Positions 45,646 through 54,176 of a DNA stretch of 64,000 nt are shown here, in pieces. Below the pieces are notes generated by a model that saw only the letters and a list, made by a program, of their open reading frames with translations, was not told the DNA's origin and did no database searches. Origin of the DNA: Methanimicrococcus blatticola (GTDB lineage: Archaea; Halobacteriota; Methanosarcinia; Methanosarcinales; Methanosarcinaceae); the NCBI RefSeq assembly GCF_004363215.1, contig NZ_SNYS01000008.1, forward strand, positions 124,001-188,000. Direction: 5' to 3'. Within the stretch, counting starts at the first letter, position 1. The number at the start of each line of letters is the position of its first letter. The position numbers were made by a program, and so were the translations under genes.

Positions 45646-45676
45646 GCGGTCGCGCGCGAAATGGGTGGTTTTTTCA
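45646..45676. repeat. Solo GC-rich tail (family E)
   Basis: CGGTCGCGCGCGAAATGGG followed by TGGTTTTTTCAG, 60 bases after the FAD oxidoreductase gene. Confidence 0.5.
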
Positions 45677-45737
45677 GTTTAATTAAGATGAAGCCGCGTT
45701 TTTGTAGCGTTTTTGTAAAATGATTTAAAACAACGTA

Positions 45738-45938
45738 ACCGCCTCCAACGACGCGTTTCACGAGCGAAGCGAGTGAAAGAAGGCGTTGGAGATTCGCCCC
45801 GCGCGATTGATAAAAAACAAAGCAGGGGAGTGTATAAGTTGCAGTTGCATATTCAGCCGGAATGATTTCATCAACGGCGAGGAATAAGCCGCATTTTTCA
45901 ATTTTGCTCGCTCTCGCTCACAAAATCGAAAATTGCGG
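45738..45938 (+). repeat. Two-module hairpin element H, copy b
   Basis: In the 652-base gap before dapA. Module H1 (45738-45796) has outer arms CTCCAACG / CGTTGGAG and inner arms TTTCAC / GTGAAA. Module H2 (45889-45938) pairs CCGCA...AATTTTG with CAAAAT...TGCGG around a GCTCGCTCTCGCT loop. The third module of the duplicated copies at 60 kb is missing. No protein gene is seen in the gap. Confidence 0.8.
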
Positions 45939-46239
45939 TCGTACTTGAAGTTTATTTCAATTTGAAAAATCAGTTTTTTTTAAACAAATTATAAACAAAT
46001 AATTTTGACAAATTAAACTCATATCCAATTTTTATTTCCAAAACAAAAATTCCGCTTCTTTTTTTCAATCAAGCAATAATTTTAATTACTTCTATACTTT
46101 AATTTTTGATTGAACGGTTTATTCTTGATATTATTTATAATGAAAAATGTTTGATGAAAACCGTATCATGCCGCTTTTCCTCGTTAGCGGTCAAACCATT
46201 TATCATAAACCTTTCAAGAGTTGGGTTGGTGCAAAAGTT

Positions 46240-47124
46240 ATGAGTCAAAAGTTTAGAGGCGTTATTCCCGCCTTAATTACGCCGTTTACGGCGGATAATC
46301 ACATTGATGTCGAAGGATTCAGAAGAAATATTGAATTCACGATAAAAGGCGGCGTCAGCGCGATTGTTCCGTGCGGTACAACCGGCGAATCCGCAACCAT
46401 GTCCGCCACAGAACATATGCAAGTGACAGACATTGCAGTTGAAGCGTCCACCGTTCCCGTCATTGCCGGAACAGGATCAAACAATACCGCTGAAGCGATT
46501 GAATTTACCAAACATGCGGCCGATTCAGGCGCCGCAGCTGTTCTTGTCATTACGCCTTATTACAACAAACCGACACAAAGCGGTTTAAAAGCTCATTTTG
46601 AAAAAATCGCCGACTCTGTCGACATTCCGATGATTCTTTACAACGTTCCGTCACGAACAAGCGTTGACATGAGCGTTCCGACAATTGCTGAGCTTGCCAA
46701 ACACCCGAATATCGTCGGCATCAAAGAGGCGACGGGCGACATGGGCAAAGCCACCGAAATTATCAACAAAACAAAAGACGAGGACTTTGTTTTGCTTTCC
46801 GGCGACGACGTTGCCACTTTGCCGCTGATGTCAATCGGCGCAACCGGCGTTATTTCCGTAGTCGCAAACATTCTTCCTGAAAAAATGGTTCAAATGGTCA
46901 ACGCCTTTGAAACCGGAAAACTTCAGGACGCATTGAAACTTCACCACGAGCTTGCACCGCTCATGAAAACGCTGTTCATCGAAACCAACCCGGCACCGAT
47001 CAAAACTGCCGCGGGCCTTGCCGGTCTCGCTGCCGGTCCGCTGAGATTGCCGCTTGTTCCGCTCCAGCCGCTCAACCTTGAAATTTTAATGCATGAACTC
47101 AAGAAGTGCGGGGTTTTAAAATGA
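46240..47124 (+). CDS. dapA: 4-hydroxy-tetrahydrodipicolinate synthase DapA
   Basis: Condenses aspartate semialdehyde with pyruvate, the first step of the lysine branch. 294 residues from the chosen start, the family length. The Tyr of VITPYYNKP near 135 and the Schiff-base Lys of VGIKEATGD near 163 are present, with PCGTTGES near 45. An upstream frame to 46147 exists, but ATG 46240 gives the standard MSQKFRGVIPALITPF. The stop overlaps dapB by 4 bases (ATGA). Confidence 0.97.
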   Translation: MSQKFRGVIPALITPFTADNHIDVEGFRRNIEFTIKGGVSAIVPCGTTGESATMSATEHMQVTDIAVEASTVPVIAGTGSNNTAEAIEFTKHAADSGAAAVLVITPYYNKPTQSGLKAHFEKIADSVDIPMILYNVPSRTSVDMSVPTIAELAKHPNIVGIKEATGDMGKATEIINKTKDEDFVLLSGDDVATLPLMSIGATGVISVVANILPEKMVQMVNAFETGKLQDALKLHHELAPLMKTLFIETNPAPIKTAAGLAGLAAGPLRLPLVPLQPLNLEILMHELKKCGVLK

Positions 47125-47924
47125 GTGATGTCAGAGCAGCCGTCATCGGCGCGTGCGGCCGAATGGGAACGCTGATCATTCAGCGCATTATGGCAACGGA
47201 AGGAATCACTCTTTCCGCCGCGTTTGACGTGGCTTTCATCGGTCAGGACATCGGCGAAGTCACCCGTCTCGGCAAAATGGACATCCTCGTTTCCGATTCC
47301 AAAGATTTGGAAACCGTTTTAAATGAAACAAAAACGGATGTCGTCATTGATTTTACAATTGCCGCGGCAACTGCCGTTAACGCACCTGCCGCAGCCGCAG
47401 CCGGCGTTAATTTAATCATCGGCACAACCGGAATCGGCCCTGAACAGCGTGCCGCAATCGACGAAGCAATCGTTAAAAACAACATTGCAGCCGTCATTTC
47501 AACCAATTATTCAATCGGTGTCAACGTTTTCTTCAAATTGCTTGAAGAAGCGGCTCAATATTTAAGAGACGACTATGACATCGAAATCATCGAAGCGCAT
47601 CACAATCAAAAGAAAGACGCGCCCAGCGGAACCGCAATGACTGCCGCTGAAATCCTCAGCGAAGCACTCGGCGGAAAAGACCTTGTTTTCGGTCGTGAAG
47701 GCATTTGCCCGCGCGGCAAAGAAATCGGTGTTCACGCCGTTCGCGGCGGTGACATTATCGGAGATCACAACGTCATGTTTATCGGCAACTCCGAACGCAT
47801 TGAACTCAGGCACCAGGCGCACACACGCGAAATTTTCGTCGGCGGCGCGGTTTTGGCTGCCAAATGGGTCAACGCTCAGGAAAAAGGCAAAGTTTACAAT
47901 ATGGCAGATGTTTTGAATTTCTGA
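47121..47924 (+). CDS. dapB: Dihydrodipicolinate reductase DapB
   Basis: Reduces the DapA product with NAD(P)H. 267 residues: Rossmann start VRAAVIGACGRMG, the family signature EAHHNQKKDAPSGTA near 158 with the catalytic His and Lys, and a hinge back to the nucleotide domain at the C-terminus. Start ATG overlaps the dapA stop, so the two are translationally coupled. A GTG further upstream (47106) is not preferred. Confidence 0.97.
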   Translation: MSDVRAAVIGACGRMGTLIIQRIMATEGITLSAAFDVAFIGQDIGEVTRLGKMDILVSDSKDLETVLNETKTDVVIDFTIAAATAVNAPAAAAAGVNLIIGTTGIGPEQRAAIDEAIVKNNIAAVISTNYSIGVNVFFKLLEEAAQYLRDDYDIEIIEAHHNQKKDAPSGTAMTAAEILSEALGGKDLVFGREGICPRGKEIGVHAVRGGDIIGDHNVMFIGNSERIELRHQAHTREIFVGGAVLAAKWVNAQEKGKVYNMADVLNF

Positions 47925-48016
47925 TTCTGCCTCTCTTTATTTTTTAAATTTTCCTAAAAACAAATCTATCTTTATTTTAATTTTATTTTAAAAACAATAA
48001 AACAGAAGCGAAATCC

Positions 48017-48985
48017 ATGAAAGTTTCAGTTCTCGGTCCGGCAGGCTCTTATTCAGAAATTGCAGCGCATATCTTTTTTGAAACGGCGATTGACGGACCA
48101 TCCCCCGAATTGCTGTTTTGCTCATCCATTGAAAATACGGTGATGCGGCTTTTTGAAGAAGATGAAAACGGGGACCTGTCAAATTGCGCCGTCGTCCCGA
48201 TTGAAAATTCCATCGAAGGCGCAGTCGGTGTCAGCATGGATTTGCTTTTGGAAAAAGACGTTTCCGTCATCGCAGAACTTATTCTTCCGGTCAGGCATTG
48301 TTTGCTCGTGCCCGAAAAATCAACCCAAACACCTGATTTTTCGCCCGATAAAATTGAAGTGGTTTATTCTCATCCTCAAGGGCTCTATCAATGCCGGTCT
48401 TACATTCAGAAACATTTGAAAGGGGCCGTTCTCATTGAAACCGACAGCACATCCAAAGCCGCGATGCGCGTTGCGGAAATGTCTGATAACAGTGCTGACG
48501 GCAAAGTCCGTGCGGCAATCGCGTCCGCCGAAGCCGGCAAAGCGTACGGATTAAAAGCCGTTGACTGTCAAATTCAGGACAATCTCAATAATTCAACGCG
48601 GTTCTTGCTTTTGATTCGCTCGGAATCGCTGCCGCTTTTAAAAATTCACGCGGGTGATGTCGGGCTTCATATTTTACCGGAAAATTTATCTCAAACCGGT
48701 AGCGGGGATGTTTTTTATAAAACATCAATCATTGCGGCGCCGATTCAGGACCGCCCCGGCGTTCTTTTCCACATTTTAGAAGCGTTTTATGAAAACGATA
48801 TCAATTTGACGCGTATTGAATCCCGGCCGTCGAAAAAGTCGCTCGGCGAATACAATTTCTATATTGATTTTGAAGGGCGCCCGTCGGATAAAAATGTAGA
48901 TGACGCTTTGAAACTTGTTCAAGAGCGTTCATCGCGCTTGAAAATTCTCGGAACATACGGACGGATTCTGCCGAACCGACAATAA
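48017..48985 (+). CDS. pheA: Prephenate dehydratase PheA
   Basis: Converts prephenate to phenylpyruvate for phenylalanine. 322 residues. The dehydratase domain starts VSVLGPAGSYSE and has the TRF motif (NNSTRFLLL) near 195. The ACT regulatory domain (about 240-315: GVLFHILEAFYENDINLTRIES) should give feedback control by phenylalanine. Monofunctional, without chorismate mutase. Monocistronic; its AT-rich leader is short. Confidence 0.96.
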   Translation: MKVSVLGPAGSYSEIAAHIFFETAIDGPSPELLFCSSIENTVMRLFEEDENGDLSNCAVVPIENSIEGAVGVSMDLLLEKDVSVIAELILPVRHCLLVPEKSTQTPDFSPDKIEVVYSHPQGLYQCRSYIQKHLKGAVLIETDSTSKAAMRVAEMSDNSADGKVRAAIASAEAGKAYGLKAVDCQIQDNLNNSTRFLLLIRSESLPLLKIHAGDVGLHILPENLSQTGSGDVFYKTSIIAAPIQDRPGVLFHILEAFYENDINLTRIESRPSKKSLGEYNFYIDFEGRPSDKNVDDALKLVQERSSRLKILGTYGRILPNRQ

Positions 48986-49087
48986 CCTTAATAATCATTG
49001 GGTTAATGATAAAGATTGGAAAAACAAGTGTTTGAAATCCTTCAGACAGTTTGAAACAGTATACAAGAGACGGCGAGAGGTTTGACG

Positions 49088-50335
49088 TTGACCAAAGATT
49101 TCTTTACAATTGATGATTTTGATGTTTCCGGAAAAACAGTTCTTTTAAGAGTCGATTTTAACGCGCCGATGGGACCGGACGGCAGAATTTTAGATGACGC
49201 CCGTATCAGAAGCCACATTCGAACAATCAATGATTTGAAAGACGCGAAAATTGTTCTTTTGGCGCACCAGAGCCGCCCCGGAAAGTCAGACTTCACAACA
49301 ATGCAGTCTCACGCTAAAGTTTTATCCCAATTAATCGGGCGCGAAGTCCGTTATGTGGATGACATTTTCGGTGCTTACGCGCGTTCATGCATCTCCGCGA
49401 TGGAACCCGGAGACATTATTTTACTCGAAAACGTTCGGTTTTATTCCGAAGAATCACTCGAACGCCCCGTTTCTGAACACGCTGATTCTTATTTTATTAA
49501 AAAACTTTTACCGCTTGTTGATTATTTCTTCAATGACGCTTTTGCCGTTTCCCACCGCTCTCATTTGTCTGTTGTCGGGTTCACCCGCGACGTGCCGTGC
49601 GGTGCCGGCAGAATCATGGAGTCTGAAATTGTCAGTCTCGACCGCGGTTTAAACGGTGACCGCCCTTGCGTTTATGCGCTCGGCGGTGCCAAAGTCGATG
49701 ACTCGCTTCGTGTTGCCAACAACGTTTTGTCCAAAGGCAGTGCAGATATCGTGCTTTTCAGCGGTATCGTCGGAAACGTTGTTCTCGCAGCGGCCGGCTT
49801 TAACATCGGTCAAACCAATATGGATTTGATTGAAAAATTAGGCTACGCGTCTTATATTTCTCCCGTCCGCAATATGCTCAAAGAATTCGGTGACAGAATC
49901 CGTTACCCGACAGATGTTGCGTTAAACATTGACGGCAAACGCGTTGAAGCAAGCATTAAAGAAATGGGCAAATCCCAATATCCGGCAAATGATATCGGTC
50001 TTGAAACCATTGTTTCTTACACTTCTATTATTGAATCTGCGGGAACCGTCATTTTAAACGGTCCTGCCGGCGTTTCTGAAAACCCTGATTTTGCGATGGG
50101 AACGCATGAAATTATCCGCGCAGCGACAAACGCGCAATTCTCAATCATCGGCGGCGGCCATATTTCTGCCGAAGTTCACCGTCTCGGAATGGATGCTCAG
50201 TTCTCGCACATCAGTACCGGCGGCGGCGCTTGTATTGAATATTTGTCCGGAACCGAACTTCCGGGAATCAAAGCGCTTCGGGACGCGGCAGCGCGCAAAA
50301 AAGAAAACGATCTTGATGATCGGGAAATGTTGTAA
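49088..50335 (+). CDS. pgk: Phosphoglycerate kinase
   Basis: Glycolysis/gluconeogenesis kinase linking 1,3-bisphosphoglycerate and 3-phosphoglycerate. 415 residues. The N-terminal signature is TVLLRVDFNAPMGPDG, the basic patch residues and HRSHLSVVGF follow, and GGGHISAE near 350 closes the nucleotide site. GAGAGG at 49075 is too close to the TTG at 49082; the TTG at 49088 has the correct spacing, so that start is used. It is followed after 15 bases by the AMMECR1 gene, same transcript. Confidence 0.95.
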   Translation: MTKDFFTIDDFDVSGKTVLLRVDFNAPMGPDGRILDDARIRSHIRTINDLKDAKIVLLAHQSRPGKSDFTTMQSHAKVLSQLIGREVRYVDDIFGAYARSCISAMEPGDIILLENVRFYSEESLERPVSEHADSYFIKKLLPLVDYFFNDAFAVSHRSHLSVVGFTRDVPCGAGRIMESEIVSLDRGLNGDRPCVYALGGAKVDDSLRVANNVLSKGSADIVLFSGIVGNVVLAAAGFNIGQTNMDLIEKLGYASYISPVRNMLKEFGDRIRYPTDVALNIDGKRVEASIKEMGKSQYPANDIGLETIVSYTSIIESAGTVILNGPAGVSENPDFAMGTHEIIRAATNAQFSIIGGGHISAEVHRLGMDAQFSHISTGGGACIEYLSGTELPGIKALRDAAARKKENDLDDREML

Positions 50336-50350
50336 TTCTGAGGTAAAAAG

Positions 50351-50953
50351 ATGTCTAAAAATATTCTTCATAAAAGTGAAGGCATCCTCGCCGTCAAAGT
50401 TGCCCGCAAAGCAATTGAAAACGTTTTGGACGGCAAAGAGCCTGAAGATGATTTGCCTTCCGTTCCGATTATTTTTTCCGAAAAACGCGGCGCATTCGTA
50501 ACGCTTGAAAAAGAAGGCGATCTGCGCGGCTGTATCGGTTATCCTTATCCTGTTCTTCCGCTCAAGGAAGTTTTGGTTCAATCCGCTGTTGCCGCGGCGT
50601 TTGAAGATCCGCGCTTCTTCCCGATTGAAAAAAAGGATTTCGCGAAAACAACAGTTGAAGTGACAACGCTCACGCTTCCGGAACTCTTAGAAGGTGCGTT
50701 TACAAAATATTCGTCTTTGATTGAAATCGGAAAACACGGTCTTATGGCTGAATACGGTGAACATCGCGGTCTTTTGCTGCCGCAGGTCGCGGTTGAGCAA
50801 GGCTGGGACGCGATTGAATTCCTCTGCCAGACTTGCGTAAAAGCGGAACTGACGCCGATGATGTGGAAATACGGTGCGAAAGTTTATCGTTTTGAAGGTC
50901 AAATTTATCGGGAGACCGAGCCCGGCGGATCAATTGTTGAAGGGGAAGACTAA
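50351..50953 (+). CDS. AMMECR1-domain protein
   Basis: 200 residues of the AMMECR1 family, found in all domains and without a settled biochemical role. The signature [10 protein letters not shown] near 57 is intact and the two-lobed fold runs the full length. A GAGGTAAAAAG ribosome site lies before the ATG. It follows pgk closely and precedes the fic gene. Confidence 0.93.
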   Translation: MSKNILHKSEGILAVKVARKAIENVLDGKEPEDDLPSVPIIFSEKRGAFVTLEKEGDLRGCIGYPYPVLPLKEVLVQSAVAAAFEDPRFFPIEKKDFAKTTVEVTTLTLPELLEGAFTKYSSLIEIGKHGLMAEYGEHRGLLLPQVAVEQGWDAIEFLCQTCVKAELTPMMWKYGAKVYRFEGQIYRETEPGGSIVEGED

Positions 50954-50985
50954 TTCTTTCCAAAAGAGTCGGAGACATATTGAAA

Positions 50986-51594
50986 ATGGCGGTTCTTAAA
51001 AATAAACTCGGAATTACAGATCAGACAGAACTGAACCGTGAAGAAGAACGCATAAGTAAAGCAAATGCCAAGCGGCTTTATGACAGCGGTGATATTTCCA
51101 AAATTGAAATCGGAACTTTTGCAGGTCTTAAACAAATTCATAAGTATTTATTCGGAGATATTTATGATTTCGCAGGCTCTATCCGTGATGTAAATATCTC
51201 AAAAGGAAATTTCAGGTTTGCTCCTTTAATGTATTTGGAACATTCTTTGGCGTATATTGATAAAATGCCGCAAAGTACGTTTGATGAAATTATTGAAAAA
51301 TATATTGAAATGAATGTTGCACACCCGTTTCGGGAAGGGAACGGACGGTCAATGCGCATTTGGTTGGATCTGATCCTGAAAAATGAACTCTTTAAAGTCA
51401 TTGATTGGAATATGGTTGATAAAAATGATTACTTGTCAGCGATGGAACGGAGTCCTATAAAAGATATTGAAATTAAAGTGTTGCTGAAAAATGCCTTAAC
51501 TGAAAAAATCAATGACCGTGAATTATTTATGAAAGGCATAGACGTAAGTTACTATTACGAAGGGTATTCCGAATTTAAAACCGAAGAATTGTAA
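50986..51594 (+). CDS. fic: Fic family protein adenylyltransferase
   Basis: Transfers AMP (or a related group) to Ser/Thr/Tyr of a target protein. 202 residues. The active site [12 protein letters not shown] near 110-121 is complete, and the flap [15 protein letters not shown] near 68 is present. An upstream inhibitory motif (S/T)xxxE(G/N) is not clear, so regulation may come from a partner, but no antitoxin-like gene is adjacent. TTG 50980 has better ribosome-site spacing than ATG 50986. It follows the AMMECR1 gene. Fic proteins of this type are common in gut bacteria, so transfer is likely. Confidence 0.9.
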   Translation: MAVLKNKLGITDQTELNREEERISKANAKRLYDSGDISKIEIGTFAGLKQIHKYLFGDIYDFAGSIRDVNISKGNFRFAPLMYLEHSLAYIDKMPQSTFDEIIEKYIEMNVAHPFREGNGRSMRIWLDLILKNELFKVIDWNMVDKNDYLSAMERSPIKDIEIKVLLKNALTEKINDRELFMKGIDVSYYYEGYSEFKTEEL

Positions 51595-51745
51595 TGGAAA
51601 ACGCGGGTTCGAATCTATTGTTCTCTCCGCTGAAATCCTTTTTTGTTATTAATTTTTTATTTTTATTATTTAATTTCTCATTTTTTATTCTATTTTTCTT
51701 ATTGTTTTTTTTATTTTATCATTTATTTTTTTTATTTTTATTATC

Positions 51746-52171
51746 TCAATTTTTAATTCCCTGAGCAACGCCTTCAGGAATCATGTGTTCGGCGAGTTTT
51801 GCTTTTTTATCTTCGGGAATCGGGGTTGTCACGCCTGCTTTGAAATCGTAATGGACGACAACGGCTCTTCCGTATGTGCATAAACGTCCTCCCTGCCAGG
51901 CTTCGTGGTAAATTGTAAATGATTTTGTGCCGATTTTTTCAATGTATGTTCTCAGCTCAACATCGAATTCAAAGAACATTTCGCCGACAAAATTGAAATC
52001 GGTGTACGCCATGATAAGCGGCCAAACATCGTGTGATAAATTCAAATTCGGTTCGAAAATACGGAAAACAGGATTTCTCGCCATTTCAAACCAACGTGCG
52101 AGGACCGTATTATTGATGTGGCCAAGGCCGTCCACTTCTCCGAAACTGGGGGTAACCGTTGCAGTAAACAT
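51746..52171 (-). CDS. Acyl-CoA thioesterase, hotdog fold
   Basis: 141 residues of the 4-hydroxybenzoyl-CoA thioesterase type. The helix-start segment FGEVDGLGHINNTVLARWFE carries the catalytic acid (Asp) and the conserved His-x-Asn. Substrate unknown. It converges on fic across a very T-rich 150-base spacer (51595-51745) that looks like low-complexity filler. The ATG is preceded by an AT box and has no clear ribosome site. Confidence 0.85.
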   Translation of the reverse strand: MFTATVTPSFGEVDGLGHINNTVLARWFEMARNPVFRIFEPNLNLSHDVWPLIMAYTDFNFVGEMFFEFDVELRTYIEKIGTKSFTIYHEAWQGGRLCTYGRAVVVHYDFKAGVTTPIPEDKKAKLAEHMIPEGVAQGIKN

Positions 52172-52386
52172 GTTTCTTTCTAATTCTGTAGAATCTATTT
52201 AAACCTATCATATTTTATACGGTTTTTATTATTGATTTTGTGCGATTTAATATCATGATAAACAATGACAAATGCATGAAAACATATTTAACCCATAAAT
52301 GAATTTTCAATTCTGCTCTGGTTTTTCGGCTGATTCTAAAAACAGCAATGAAAGGCCTGTTGTATCAACTATAAAAAGAAGGGATT

Positions 52387-53880
52387 ATATTATTCGAAAA
52401 CCTGCGTTTCCTTGATACAACGCTTCGTGACGGTGAACAAACTCCGGGCGTGGCGTTGAGTACAGATGACAAACTGAAAATAGCGACAGCTTTGGATGAC
52501 TTAGGCGTTCACGTAATTGAAGCGGGATCCGCAGTCACATCCGAAGGCGAGCGCGCAGCCATTAAAGCGGTTGCCGATCTCGGGCTGGATGCAGAAATTT
52601 GCAGCTATTGCCGGATGCGCACATCAGACATTGATTTAGCTCTTGAATGTGACGTTGATTCGGTTCATCTTGTCGTTCCGTCTTCTAATCTTCATATTGA
52701 AACAAAATTGAAGAAAGACATTCGCAATCAACAGGACAAAGAAGATGTTCTGATGATGGCCGGTGAGGTGGCGGAATATGCAAAATCTCACGGCTTAATT
52801 GTCGAATTCAGTGCTGAAGACGCCTCTCGGGCCGATTTTAAATTTTTAAAAGACCTTTATGCAAGCGGTGTCGCGCACGGCGCAGACCGGCTCTGCTACT
52901 GTGATACGGTCGGAATGCTGACACCTGAGAAGACTTTCAATATTTTCTCGGAACTCGCATTTGTTGCGGGCGCGCCTGTCAGTATTCACTGCCACAATGA
53001 TTTCGGGTTGGCAGTGGCGAATACAGTTGCCGCCTTCCGGGCCGGCGCCGCAGAAGGACACATGACAATTAACGGCATCGGTGAGCGCAGCGGAAATGCC
53101 GCGCTGGAAGAAGTTATTGTTCAGCTGGAACATCTTTACGGTGTGAACACGGGCATTAAAACCGAAAATCTGTATAAGGTTTCCAGATTGGTCAGCCGGT
53201 TGACAAACATTCCGGTTGCGCCGAACAAAGCGCTTGTCGGCGGCAATTCATTTACGCATGAAGCCGGCATCCATGTTCACGATCTTGTGAAAAATACGGC
53301 ATCGTATGAGCCGATTTCACCGGAATTTGTCGGCAGAACCCGCCGCGTTGTTCTCGGAAAACATGCCGGGGCCAGTTCCATTGAGCTTGCGTTGACTGAG
53401 CTTCATTTGGATGCTAATCCGGCGCAGAAACAGGAAATTTTTAAGCGCGTCAAAGAACTCGGAGACAACGGTCTTCATGTGACGGACGCCGATTTACAAA
53501 CAATTGCCGAATCTGTTTTGGAAATTCACTGTGAGCCGACGGTTAAATTAAAATCGTTCACGGCGGTTTCCGGACGGCCTGCCATTCCGATGGCTTCCGT
53601 TATTTTGGAAGTTAACGGCAATGAAGCCGTTTGTGTTGACACGGGCGACGGTCCGGTTGACGCGGCGATTCGTGCGATTCAGCGCGCGGTTGCGTCGGTC
53701 GGTGATATTATTTTAGAAGAATATCACGTCGATTCAATTACGGGCGGAACGGGTGCTTTGGTTGAAGTCACAGTAAAGATGTCCAAAGACGGTAAATCCA
53801 TTACCGCCCGCGGCGCTCGAACCGACATCATTGAAGCATCGGTTGAAGCGGTTATTAACGGCATGAACCGGCTCGTTTGA
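52387..53880 (+). CDS. cimA: (R)-citramalate synthase, non-canonical start
   Basis: Makes citramalate from pyruvate and acetyl-CoA, the archaeal entry to isoleucine. The frame encodes FLDTTLRDGEQTPGV, the Arg-Asp metal and substrate site, and later AGSA, VHLVVPSS, SVHCHNDFGLA and a LeuA-type regulatory C-terminus (about 370-497). The in-frame stop at 52372 and the first standard start codon, GTG 52450, bracket the catalytic motif, so the true start must be a non-standard codon, ATA 52387 or ATT 52384, behind AGAAGGGA. Starting at GTG 52450 would remove RDGEQ and inactivate the enzyme. Close resemblance to known archaeal CimA over the full length. It precedes ilvB. Confidence 0.85.
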   Translation: MLFENLRFLDTTLRDGEQTPGVALSTDDKLKIATALDDLGVHVIEAGSAVTSEGERAAIKAVADLGLDAEICSYCRMRTSDIDLALECDVDSVHLVVPSSNLHIETKLKKDIRNQQDKEDVLMMAGEVAEYAKSHGLIVEFSAEDASRADFKFLKDLYASGVAHGADRLCYCDTVGMLTPEKTFNIFSELAFVAGAPVSIHCHNDFGLAVANTVAAFRAGAAEGHMTINGIGERSGNAALEEVIVQLEHLYGVNTGIKTENLYKVSRLVSRLTNIPVAPNKALVGGNSFTHEAGIHVHDLVKNTASYEPISPEFVGRTRRVVLGKHAGASSIELALTELHLDANPAQKQEIFKRVKELGDNGLHVTDADLQTIAESVLEIHCEPTVKLKSFTAVSGRPAIPMASVILEVNGNEAVCVDTGDGPVDAAIRAIQRAVASVGDIILEEYHVDSITGGTGALVEVTVKMSKDGKSITARGARTDIIEASVEAVINGMNRLV

Positions 53881-53917
53881 GTCGGCCGTTTTAAGCGCGG
53901 AATCCGGTTCAAATTTA

Positions 53918-53941
53918 AAGCCGCTTCTTTGAGGCGGTTTT
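53918..53941 (+). terminator. Hairpin after cimA
   Basis: AAGCCGC and GCGGTTT form a seven-pair stem (one G-T) followed by T residues, 38 bases after the cimA stop, so ilvB probably has its own promoter. Confidence 0.5.
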
Positions 53942-54137
53942 CATCTTTTGAATCGGGCAGCTTTTTTGATTTTTCAAGTCTCTAAAGTTCATTTTTCCGC
54001 GTTCTTAAAACAATCATTAAATATCATGCCTTAATATTCTGTCAAGAAAATTAAATGCCGTTTCCTTAAAATCGGCAGAAATAATAAACAAACAATAAAT
54101 TGCAAAAATTCGTTCAATCAAGAACATCAGAAAGAAT

Positions 54138-54156
54138 CAGGCCGGGTTTCCGGCTG
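54138..54156 (+). promoter_or_regulatory. Hairpin just before the ilvB ribosome site
   Basis: CAG-G-CCGG GTTT CCGG-CTG lies right before AAAAGGAG. ATG CTG TTT TAA (54165-54176) sits between the ribosome site and the ilvB ATG, in frame and ending directly before it. A role in translation control is possible but not shown. Confidence 0.35.
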
Positions 54157-54176
54157 AAAAGGAGATGCTGTTTTAA

